This document shows positions 6,152 to 12,285 of a stretch of DNA of 12,285 nucleotides, piece after piece. The translations under genes and the position numbers were made by a program. The DNA comes from Planctomycetota bacterium. Its GTDB lineage: Bacteria; Planctomycetota; Planctomycetia; Isosphaerales; Isosphaeraceae. The stretch is taken from assembly GCA_021777685.1 (NCBI GenBank), contig JAJYDH010000157.1, forward strand, positions 1 through 12,285. The letters run 5' to 3'. The notes beneath the pieces were generated by a model. It searched no databases. It had not been told where the DNA came from and worked only from the letters and a program-made list of their open reading frames with translations. The first letter of the stretch is position 1; each line of letters starts with the position of its first letter.

Positions 6152-7618
6152 TCACGCAATGATCTGCCGGATCGGGTCGGCCCCTTCGACCCCGACGAGC
6201 TTCTGGTCGAGCCCGTTGTAGAAGTAGGACAGGTGGTTGGGGTCGAAGCCCATCTGGTGGAGGACGGTCGCGTGCATGTGCCGGACGTGGAAGCGGTCGG
6301 CGACGGCGGAGCCGCCCAGCTCGTCGGTCTCGCCGACGCTGATGCCGCCCTTGATCCCGCCCCCGGCCATCCACATCGTGAAACCGGCGGCGTTGTGGTC
6401 GCGCCCGGTCCCCTCGGCGTACTCGGCGGTCGGCTGGCGGCCGAACTCCCCGCCCCAGATGACCAGGGTCTCGTCGAGCAGCCCGCGCCGCTTGAGGTCC
6501 TTGAGCAGCCCGGCGATCGGCTTGTCGGTCCGGCCGGCGTGGTAGGTGTGGTTGTCGACCAGGTTGCCGTGGGCGTCCCAGTTGCTGTCGTTGTGGGCGC
6601 CTCCGGCGTAGAGCTGGACGAACCGGACGCCGCGCTCGACCAGCCGGCGGGCCAGGAGGCAGCGGCGGCCGAAGTCCTCGGTCTTCTTCTCGCCGATCCC
6701 GTAGAGCGCCTTCGTCTCGTCGGATTCCTCGTCGATCCCGACCGCCTCGGGGGCGTGGCGCTGCATGGCGAAGGCCATCTCGTAGCTGGCGATCCGGGCG
6801 GCGAGGTTCGAGTTGTCGATGCGCGAGGCGTGGTGCTCCTCGTTGAAGCCCCGGAGGGCGTCGAGCATGTCGCGCTGCTCGGCTTCGGTCCGCCCTTCGG
6901 GACGCTTGAGGTCGAGGACCGGGGCGCCGGCGGATCGGAGGATGGTCCCCTGGTAGGTGGCCGGCATGTAGCCGCTCGACCAGTTCTTCGACCCGCTGAT
7001 CGGGCCGCCGGTCGGGTCGAGCATCACGACGAAGCCCGGCAGGTTCTCGTTGACGCTCCCCAGCCCGTAGTTGACCCACGAGCCCAGGCATGGGCTGCCC
7101 GAGAGGATCTTGCCCGTGTTCATCTGGAGCATCGCCGACCCGTGGATCGGCGAGTCGGCGGTCATCGAGTGCAGGAACGCGATGTCGTCGACGCAGGTGG
7201 CCAGGTTCGGGAACAGGTCGCTGACGAACTTGCCCGACTGGCCGTACTGCTGGAACTTCCACTTCGGCCCGACGACCCGCCCCTCGTTCTTCTTGCCCCC
7301 TCGGCCGAAGGTCTTGATCGGGATCGTCTTGCCGTCGAGCTTGTACAGCTCGGGCTTGTAGTCGAAGGTGTCGACCTGGCTCGGGCCGCCGTACATGAAC
7401 AGGAAGATGACGCTCTTGGCCTTCGCCGGCAGCGGCGGCTTCTTCGGCGCGAGCGGGTTGGCGAACGCCCCCGGCTTCGACCCCTCGGCGGCCGAGGCGA
7501 GGCCGCCGTCCTTGCCCAGGAGCCCGGCGAGGGCCAGCCCGGTGAAGCCGGCGCCGGCCTCCCAGAGCATCTCGCGGCGAGTCCGCCCGCAGAACGACCC
7601 CTGACGATCGATGGCCAT
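6152..7618 (-). CDS. DUF1501 protein, Tat-exported
   Basis: A 488-residue DUF1501 protein, a family abundant in Planctomycetota and distantly related to sulfatases and alkaline phosphatases; its reaction is not established. The N-terminus carries a twin-arginine motif TRREML (R14, R15) followed by an Ala/Gly/Leu core to about residue 43, so it should fold in the cytoplasm and be exported by Tat. Conserved-looking segments are VIFLFMYGGPSQVDTFD (70-86), SPIHGSA (156-162), GGAHNDSNWDAH (339-350), WGGEFGR (388-394), GRDHN (405-409) and HATVLHQMGFD (449-459). Their histidines and aspartates look like a metal site, which is inference. The ATG at 7618 has GAGGGGG 7 nt before it. It follows the DUF1553 gene by 40 nt, the classic pairing for this family, which implies shared transcription and a joint role outside the cytoplasmic membrane. 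Confidence 0.92.
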   Translation of the reverse strand: MAIDRQGSFCGRTRREMLWEAGAGFTGLALAGLLGKDGGLASAAEGSKPGAFANPLAPKKPPLPAKAKSVIFLFMYGGPSQVDTFDYKPELYKLDGKTIPIKTFGRGGKKNEGRVVGPKWKFQQYGQSGKFVSDLFPNLATCVDDIAFLHSMTADSPIHGSAMLQMNTGKILSGSPCLGSWVNYGLGSVNENLPGFVVMLDPTGGPISGSKNWSSGYMPATYQGTILRSAGAPVLDLKRPEGRTEAEQRDMLDALRGFNEEHHASRIDNSNLAARIASYEMAFAMQRHAPEAVGIDEESDETKALYGIGEKKTEDFGRRCLLARRLVERGVRFVQLYAGGAHNDSNWDAHGNLVDNHTYHAGRTDKPIAGLLKDLKRRGLLDETLVIWGGEFGRQPTAEYAEGTGRDHNAAGFTMWMAGGGIKGGISVGETDELGGSAVADRFHVRHMHATVLHQMGFDPNHLSYFYNGLDQKLVGVEGADPIRQIIA

Positions 7619-7658
7619 CGGAAAACCCCCTCGGCCCGGCGCGCGAGCCGACGCAAAG

Positions 7659-10622
7659 TCAGTCGAGGTACAGGAATTCGTTGAGGTTGAGCATCACCAG
7701 GCAGAACGACTCCGCCGCCAGTTCGGCCGAGGCCCCGTCGCGCTCGCGGAGGGCGGCGATCAGGGCGACACCTCGCCCGACCTCCTTCTCCGTCGGCTTC
7801 CGGCCGGTCGTCAGCCTCATGGCCAGCTCGACCTGAGCGGCGATCTCCGGCCCCGCCTCGCGGCGGAGCCGCCCGGCGAACAGCTTCGCCTGCCGGTTCA
7901 TGAACGTCGAGTTGAGCATCCCCAACGCCTGGGTCGGCTGGGTGGTCGCGAACCGGACGGGGGACGAGCGGTCGGTCTCGGCCAGGTCGAAGCTCTCCAG
8001 GATCGGCAGGATCAGCGACCGCTTGACGTGGACGTAAACGCTTCGCCGGCTCTGTTCTTCCGGCGACGACTTGCCCCATCCCGCCCCCGGCACCGACTGC
8101 CCGGCCATGACCTCGGCGGGGATCTCGGGGAAGACGCCCGGCCCGTACATCTTGAGGTTCAACGTCCCGGTGACGGACAGGATCGAGTCGCGGATCTCCT
8201 CGCCCGTCAGCCGCCGCATGTCGAACCGCCAGAACAGGTCGTTCATCGGGTCGGCGGCGATCGACGCGGCGTCCGGCCTCGACGACATCTTGTAGGCGTC
8301 CGAGTTGACGATCAGCCGATGGAGCGGCTTGAGCCGCCAGCCGCCCTCGATCAGCTCCGAGGCCAGCCAGTCGAGCAATTCGGGGTGGGTGGGCTTATCC
8401 CCCTGCGTCCCCAGGTTCGAAGAACTGCGGACGATCCCCCGGCCGAAGTGGTACTGCCAGACCCGGTTGGCCATGACCCGGGCGGTCAGGGGGTTGTCGG
8501 GGCTGGCGATCCAGTCGGCCAGGACGGTCCGCCGGCCGGTCGTCTTCGAGCCCTGGGACGGGGCCGGGATGTTCGGCGCCCCGCGAGAGACGACCTGGAG
8601 GAAGGCGGGCTCGACCTTGTCGCCGTGGGCGTTGGGGTTGCCCCGGATCAGGACGTAGGTCTCGGGGGCCTCGGGGCCGGCCTCGGTGACGACCAGGGCC
8701 CGCTCGGCCGGGACTTTGCGGTTCCGGAGTTCGTCGAGTTCCTTCCGAAGCTCCCGATAGCGCCGGGCCTTCTCCTCGCCGAGGATCGCCACGCCCTCGC
8801 GGCGGATCACCCTGGCCAGCTCGGCCTGGCCCAAGCCCTTGCCGCCGGCCCCATCCTCGCCCGGCCCGGGCGCCGAGAGCGACCGATGCGCGAAACCGGG
8901 CCCCGCCCAGGCCACGCTCAGCCCGAGGCCGCTGCCGGCCTGGAAATAGTCGAGCCGGATCGGCACCCGCCCCTTCTTCAGCTCGATCCGGCCCGAATGC
9001 TCCTCCTCGTCGCCGTGGATGCCGTCATGCTCGGCGACCTTCTTGCCGTCGACCGTGATCCTGGCGCCGTCGTCCGAGTGGAGGAAGAAGGTGTAGCGGC
9101 CATCCCGGGGCACGATCAGCGTCCCCTCGAAGACGAATCCGAACGAGTCGTCGCGGCTCCGGGGGGTCAGGTCGAACAGCCCCTTGGGGAGCTTGCCGAC
9201 CTCCTCGGGCTTGAGGGCGTCGAAGTCGGGGATCGTCTCCCAGGTGTCGCGATAGAACCGATAGCTCAGGTCGTCGATGTCGGCCGAGGCGACCTGTCCG
9301 CCCTTCGCCTTCTCGTAACCGGCCCGGAACTCGGACTCGATCGCGGAGACGGCGGCCTGGATCTCATTCCGTTTCGCCTGCAACTCGGCGGCGGCGCGGT
9401 CGAAAGCGCGTCGGGACTCGTCGGTATCGAAGAGGGGAGCCTCGTCGGTGGGCCCGCCGTTCCGGTAATGGTTGACGTTCTGGAAGAACGCCAGGAACCG
9501 GTAATAGTCCTTCTGGGGGATCGGGTCGAGCTTGTGGTCGTGGCAGCGGGCGCAGTCGACGGTCAGTCCGAGGAAGACCTGGCCGGTGGTCGCGACGATG
9601 TCGTCGAGCCCGTCATAGCGGGCCTGCTCGCGGTCGGCCGGCTCGTCGTCCCAGAGACCCAGGCGGTAGTACCCGGTCGCGACCAGCCCGTCGACGCCGC
9701 CGTCGGGAAGCTCGTCTCCGGCGATCTGCTCACGCACGAAACGATCGTAAGGCTTGTCCTGGTTGAACGATCGGATGACGTAGTCGCGATATCGCCAGGC
9801 ATTCGGCTTGGCCCCGTCGCGCTCGTAGCTGTTGGTCTCGGCGAACCGGACCAGGTCGAGCCAGTGGCGGGCCCACTTCTCGCCGTACCGGGGCGATTCG
9901 AGCAGGCGGTCGACCAGCTTCGCGTAAGCCTCGGGCGATGTGTCGGCCTCGAACGCCTCGACCTCGGCCGGGGTGGGCGGGAGGCCGGTCAGGTCGTAGG
10001 TCACCCGGCGGATCAGCTCATGCCGGCTCGCGGGCGGGTTCGGCTTGAGCCCCCTGGTGGCGAGCCCGGCTTTGAGGAAAGCGTCGATCGGGCCGGAGGC
10101 CCCGGCGACCCGCGGGACGCCCGGCTTCTTCAAGGGGCGGAACGACCAGTGCGATCGGTCGGCGTCCGTCACCGAGTAGCCCGGCCTGCGGATGTTGCCG
10201 GCCGGCTCGGGAGCCGCCGCGGCGGGCTTGCCGCCGCCGGGCCAGGGGGCGCCCATCTTGACCCACTGGGTGAGCGCCTCGACCTGCCGCTGGGGCAACT
10301 TCCCCTTGGGCGGCATCTCCGGGCCTTCATATCGGATGGCCGCTACAAGGGGGCTCTCTTCCGGCTTGCCCGGGACGATCGCCGGCCCGGAGTCACCGCC
10401 GGTCAGGGCCGAGGATCGAGAGTCGAGCCGGAGGCCGGCCTTGATCTTCTTGTCGCCGTGGCAGTTGAAGCACTGCTCGACCAGGATCGGCCGGACCTGC
10501 GACTCGAAGAACCGGACCTGCTCGGGCGAGAGCGGGGGCTCGTCGGCGCCCACGCCGGATCGTGACACCAGGATCATCGCCAGCGCCGCCAGGAACCCGG
10601 TCGTCGGTACATGACGCAGCAT
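7659..10622 (-). CDS. PSCyt1-DUF1549-PA14-DUF1553 planctomycete cytochrome-like protein
   Basis: A 987-residue exported protein. Residues 1-26 form a Sec signal peptide (core LAALAMILVS, likely cut after VGA). Next comes a PSCyt1 cytochrome c-like domain (about 40-125) with a haem-binding motif C51-F-N-C54-H55 and EMPP (M103 as a likely distal ligand). A DUF1549 (PSCyt2) domain (about 176-380) holds a second CARCH motif at C357-C360-H361. A helical, charged stretch (404-440) precedes a PA14 domain (about 450-578, with TFFLHSDDGARITVDGKKV) that probably binds carbohydrate, and a DUF1553 (PSD1) domain fills about 695-960. Family members have unknown activity and are thought to be part of planctomycete polymer-degradation or redox machinery at the cell surface. 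It is full length and intact. The ATG at 10622 has no good Shine-Dalgarno, but the signal peptide fixes the start closely. It heads the gene pair with DUF1501, behind a candidate promoter. Confidence 0.92.
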   Translation of the reverse strand: MLRHVPTTGFLAALAMILVSRSGVGADEPPLSPEQVRFFESQVRPILVEQCFNCHGDKKIKAGLRLDSRSSALTGGDSGPAIVPGKPEESPLVAAIRYEGPEMPPKGKLPQRQVEALTQWVKMGAPWPGGGKPAAAAPEPAGNIRRPGYSVTDADRSHWSFRPLKKPGVPRVAGASGPIDAFLKAGLATRGLKPNPPASRHELIRRVTYDLTGLPPTPAEVEAFEADTSPEAYAKLVDRLLESPRYGEKWARHWLDLVRFAETNSYERDGAKPNAWRYRDYVIRSFNQDKPYDRFVREQIAGDELPDGGVDGLVATGYYRLGLWDDEPADREQARYDGLDDIVATTGQVFLGLTVDCARCHDHKLDPIPQKDYYRFLAFFQNVNHYRNGGPTDEAPLFDTDESRRAFDRAAAELQAKRNEIQAAVSAIESEFRAGYEKAKGGQVASADIDDLSYRFYRDTWETIPDFDALKPEEVGKLPKGLFDLTPRSRDDSFGFVFEGTLIVPRDGRYTFFLHSDDGARITVDGKKVAEHDGIHGDEEEHSGRIELKKGRVPIRLDYFQAGSGLGLSVAWAGPGFAHRSLSAPGPGEDGAGGKGLGQAELARVIRREGVAILGEEKARRYRELRKELDELRNRKVPAERALVVTEAGPEAPETYVLIRGNPNAHGDKVEPAFLQVVSRGAPNIPAPSQGSKTTGRRTVLADWIASPDNPLTARVMANRVWQYHFGRGIVRSSSNLGTQGDKPTHPELLDWLASELIEGGWRLKPLHRLIVNSDAYKMSSRPDAASIAADPMNDLFWRFDMRRLTGEEIRDSILSVTGTLNLKMYGPGVFPEIPAEVMAGQSVPGAGWGKSSPEEQSRRSVYVHVKRSLILPILESFDLAETDRSSPVRFATTQPTQALGMLNSTFMNRQAKLFAGRLRREAGPEIAAQVELAMRLTTGRKPTEKEVGRGVALIAALRERDGASAELAAESFCLVMLNLNEFLYLD

Positions 10623-10694
10623 CAGGGCACCGTTGGATTACGAGGAAGGCGGGAGGGACCGCGGGCGGTCGGGCAGGAAGGCCAGCTTGATCTG

Positions 10695-10725
10695 ATTATA
10701 AAGATTCGACCCCTCGCCGCCACAA
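10695..10725 (-). promoter_or_regulatory. Candidate sigma70-type promoter of the DUF1553-DUF1501 pair
   Basis: On the minus strand a perfect TATAAT lies at 10700-10695, preceded after a 19-nt spacer by TTGTGG at 10725-10720 as a weak -35. This is the only AT-rich island in the flank. The predicted start would lie about 60-65 nt before the ATG at 10622. The spacer is 2 nt longer than ideal, and planctomycete promoters are poorly characterised, so this is a candidate only. Confidence 0.45.
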
Positions 10726-10735
10726 AATAATTTTG
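10723..10735. promoter_or_regulatory. AT-rich perfect palindrome, possible operator
   Basis: CAAAAT and ATTTTG form a perfect 6+6 inverted repeat around one A. It overlaps the candidate -35 box at 10720-10725, the usual position for a repressor site. In a GC-rich background such a palindrome is conspicuous. No regulator gene is nearby to name a binder. Confidence 0.35.
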
Positions 10736-10927
10736 GTTCGCGTCGGAATGCGTCGGAATGGCGGGCTCATGGTCCTGGCCAATGTGCGTCGGCGTCGGCA
10801 CCGGACGAACCCTTCGCGGCGAGGATTCGGCGGTGGTAAGTGGTTAACAGGTTGAGAGAAAGACAGCGGTGGCGGGATGGAAGCAGGCCGGGCGATCGCT
10901 TCGAAGATGGCCGCGGCAGGGCCCGGT

Positions 10928-10957
10928 GAGGATGCCGGAAAAACCCGGTTGATCCTC
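10928..10957 (-). terminator. Bipartite hairpin downstream of ruvB
   Basis: An outer 6-bp stem (GAGGAT at 10928-10933 with ATCCTC at 10952-10957) encloses an inner CCGG/CCGG stem (10935-10938 with 10945-10948). The 6-nt loop reads GTTTTT on the transcribed strand. It lies 64 nt beyond the ruvB stop. The T-run falls in the loop, not after the stem, so termination is possible but not textbook. Confidence 0.35.
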
Positions 10958-11020
10958 CCGGACTCGGATACTTCGATCTTCTCGATTACGCTTCATTGCG
11001 ACATCTCATCGAGGGACGGA

Positions 11021-12109
11021 TTAATCGAACAGGCGACGCTGGTCGAGAAAGTTGACCTCCGGCTCGGGCTCGGGCTCGGCCATCCCCAGGTGCCGGTAGG
11101 CCAGGTGGGTGGCCTTCCGCCCCCTCGGCGTGAGGACGACCAGGTGGCGGCGGAGGAGGTAGGGCTCGACCTCGTCCTTGAGGGTGTCGACGTCGATGCT
11201 CATGGTCGCGGCCAGGGACTCCGCGCCGGTCGGGCCGCCCCGGAAGACGCCGATCAGGGTCTCCAGGTAGCGGCGATCCTGCTTGTCCATCCCCTCCTTG
11301 TCGACGTCCTGCATGGCCAGGGCGTCGCGGGCGATGGTCAGGTCGATGTTGCCGTCGGCGCGGGCGGTCGCGAAGTCGCGGACCCAGCGGAGGCGGGCGT
11401 TGGCCAGCCGGGGCGTCCCCCGACTCCGGCGGGCGAGCTCCCACGCGGCGTCGGCGGTGATGGTGGTCTTGAGCTTGACCGCGTTCACCTCGACGATCCG
11501 GGCCAGGTCCTCGACGTCGTAGAACTCCAGGTGCTCGTGCATGTGGAAGCGGTCGCGGAGTGGGCCGGAAAGCATTCCGCTTCTTGTTGTTGCGCCGATG
11601 ATGGTGAACTTCTTGAGCGGCAGGTTGATCGTCCGGGCCGACATCCCCTCGCCCAGGACCACGTCGACCCGGAAGTCCTCCATCACCGGGTAGATGAACT
11701 CCTCGACCGGCTTGGGCAGGCGGTGGATCTCGTCGATGAAGAGGATCGAGCCCTCCGATGCGTTGGTCAGGTAGGGCATGACGTCCATCTTCTTGTCGAG
11801 CGCCGGGCCGCTCGTCATGTTCAGCTCGACGCCCAGCTCGTTGTGCAGGACGGTCGCGAAGGTCGTCTTGCCCAGGCCGGGCGGGCCGTCGAAGAGGATG
11901 TGCGGCAGCGGCTCGCCCCGCTTCTTCGAGGCCACCAGCGCGATCGCCAGCCGCTCGGCCGTCGCCCGCTGGCCGACGATCTCCGCGAGCTTCTGCGGCC
12001 TCAGCTTCTCCTCGACCGGGTCGACCGGCCGGGGGTCTTCCATCTTCCTGGTCGGTTCTTCGGGGTTCTCGCCGGCCCCCCCCCTCAAGACGGTCTCACG
12101 GACGCTCAT
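11021..12109 (-). CDS. ruvB: Holliday junction branch-migration helicase RuvB
   Basis: A 362-residue AAA+ ATPase that, as a hexamer with RuvA, drives branch migration of Holliday junctions in recombination and repair. Visible motifs are LRPQKLAEIVGQ (36-47), Walker A GPPGLGKT (75-82), Walker B with DEIH (126-129), sensor 1 GATTR (172-176), the arginine-finger segment PLRDRF (183-188), sensor 2 GTPR (231-234), RGGPTGAESLA (290-300), and the winged-helix TPRGRKATHLAYRHLG (327-342). All key residues are present. The C-terminus ends in an acidic PEPEPEP tail encoded by three tandem hexanucleotides. The first 33 residues form a charged extension, usual for GC-rich relatives. The ATG at 12109 has GGAGGG 8 nt before it. 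A later in-frame ATG at 12043 has a poorly placed AGGA. A run of nine G lies within codons 9-12. The gene stands alone, without ruvA or ruvC beside it. Confidence 0.97.
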   Translation of the reverse strand: MSVRETVLRGGAGENPEEPTRKMEDPRPVDPVEEKLRPQKLAEIVGQRATAERLAIALVASKKRGEPLPHILFDGPPGLGKTTFATVLHNELGVELNMTSGPALDKKMDVMPYLTNASEGSILFIDEIHRLPKPVEEFIYPVMEDFRVDVVLGEGMSARTINLPLKKFTIIGATTRSGMLSGPLRDRFHMHEHLEFYDVEDLARIVEVNAVKLKTTITADAAWELARRSRGTPRLANARLRWVRDFATARADGNIDLTIARDALAMQDVDKEGMDKQDRRYLETLIGVFRGGPTGAESLAATMSIDVDTLKDEVEPYLLRRHLVVLTPRGRKATHLAYRHLGMAEPEPEPEVNFLDQRRLFD

Positions 12110-12195
12110 GACGCTGGCCCTCCGTCGGAAGGTGATCGGCTCGCGGCGGCGGGCGACTCAAGGATCGCCCCTTCAACAACTTCCTGTTTTGGAGT
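12110..12195. other. ruvB upstream region
   Basis: This short stretch holds the ruvB ribosome site (GGAGGG on the minus strand) and otherwise unremarkable GC-rich sequence, with a small AT-richer patch near 12170-12192. No convincing promoter hexamers were found. Confidence 0.4.
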
Positions 12196-12273
12196 GCGGG
12201 AGCTTGCTCCCGCTTTGTCCCCGGGAGCTTGCTCCCGAAGGCGGACGCCGCTCAGATCCGGGAGCAAGCTCCC
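12196..12273. repeat. Three copies of a GGGAGCTTGCTCCC palindromic repeat
   Basis: Copies lie at 12196-12213 (GCGGGAGCTTGCTCCCGC), 12222-12237 (CGGGAGCTTGCTCCCG) and 12259-12273 (CGGGAGCAAGCTCCC). The third is the exact reverse complement of the last 15 bases of the second. Each can fold into a short hairpin with a tiny loop, and copies two and three can also pair with each other. This looks like a REP-type intergenic repeat cluster; it may continue past the window edge, since the last bases (CTCCGGGAAAGCG) are similar in flavour. Confidence 0.8.
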
Positions 12274-12285
12274 TCCGGGAAAGCG

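Larger units (their letters stand above)
10623..11020. other. 398-nt intergenic region between ruvB and the DUF1553 gene
   Basis: No gene was found here. Relative to the minus-strand transcripts, the right part is the ruvB 3' flank with a bipartite hairpin, the middle (about 10780-10920) is featureless GC-rich sequence, and the left part is an AT-rich island with a candidate promoter and palindrome. A 10-nt unit GCGTCGGAAT occurs twice in tandem at 10740-10759, just upstream of the candidate -35 box. I see no tRNA, no CRISPR-like spacing and no convincing small gene. Confidence 0.6.

Noticed and set aside
6233..7684. Plus-strand open frame of 483 codons
   Set aside because: It is the antisense of the DUF1501 gene, with no ribosome site and no recognisable domain.
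7611..10565. Very long plus-strand open frame (984 codons)
   Set aside because: It is antisense to the whole DUF1553 gene, whose domains are unmistakable; the composition is low-complexity and no domain is visible.
10623..11020. tRNA or small RNA gene in the intergenic region
   Set aside because: I found no cloverleaf pattern or T-arm motif, and the hairpin seen is better explained as the ruvB 3' flank.
12196..12273. CRISPR array
   Set aside because: The repeat copies are only 15-18 nt, their spacing is irregular, one is inverted, and no cas gene is present.

Overview
The window reads as a chromosomal segment of a GC-rich (about two thirds by eye) member of the Planctomycetota, probably near Isosphaeraceae or a related family. 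The main lineage evidence is the adjacent pair of planctomycete-type surface or periplasmic proteins: a PSCyt1/DUF1549/PA14/DUF1553 cytochrome-like protein and a Tat-exported DUF1501 protein. All eight genes lie on the minus strand, so transcription runs from right to left. The long plus-strand open frames are antisense shadows.

Layout, in transcription order. (i) 12285-12110: region upstream of ruvB, with three copies of a GGGAGCTTGCTCCC palindrome at the window edge. (ii) 12109-11021: ruvB, standing alone. (iii) 11020-10623: a 398-nt intergenic region with a possible ruvB terminator hairpin, a short tandem repeat, and a sigma70-like promoter overlapping an AT-rich palindrome. (iv) 10622-6152: the DUF1553 and DUF1501 pair. 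(v) 6151-6056: a short gap holding a perfect 13-bp hairpin. (vi) 6055-4075: a secreted six-bladed beta-propeller protein whose stop lies 1 nt from the start of a Gfo/Idh/MocA oxidoreductase. (vii) 4074-3912: a gap dominated by a 23-bp imperfect inverted repeat. (viii) 3911-1: four tightly spaced sugar-acid genes: aldo/keto reductase, zinc-type alcohol dehydrogenase, tagaturonate epimerase UxaE, and a short-chain dehydrogenase cut by the left edge.

The last four genes fit one linear pathway that I infer from family identity and gene order. The aldo/keto reductase resembles plant L-galactose dehydrogenase and would make L-galactono-lactone. After ring opening, the medium-chain dehydrogenase resembles E. 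coli L-galactonate 5-dehydrogenase and would give D-tagaturonate. UxaE would epimerise this to D-fructuronate, and the short-chain dehydrogenase would reduce that to D-mannonate, which enters the Entner-Doudoroff branch through 2-keto-3-deoxygluconate. This would be an L-galactose catabolic operon that uses the UxaE epimerase shortcut instead of the enterobacterial altronate route. No lactonase, mannonate dehydratase, transporter or regulator is visible here. The operon continues past position 1, so some may lie there. The upstream secreted and oxidoreductase genes may serve the same polysaccharide or sugar system, but nothing in the sequence proves it.
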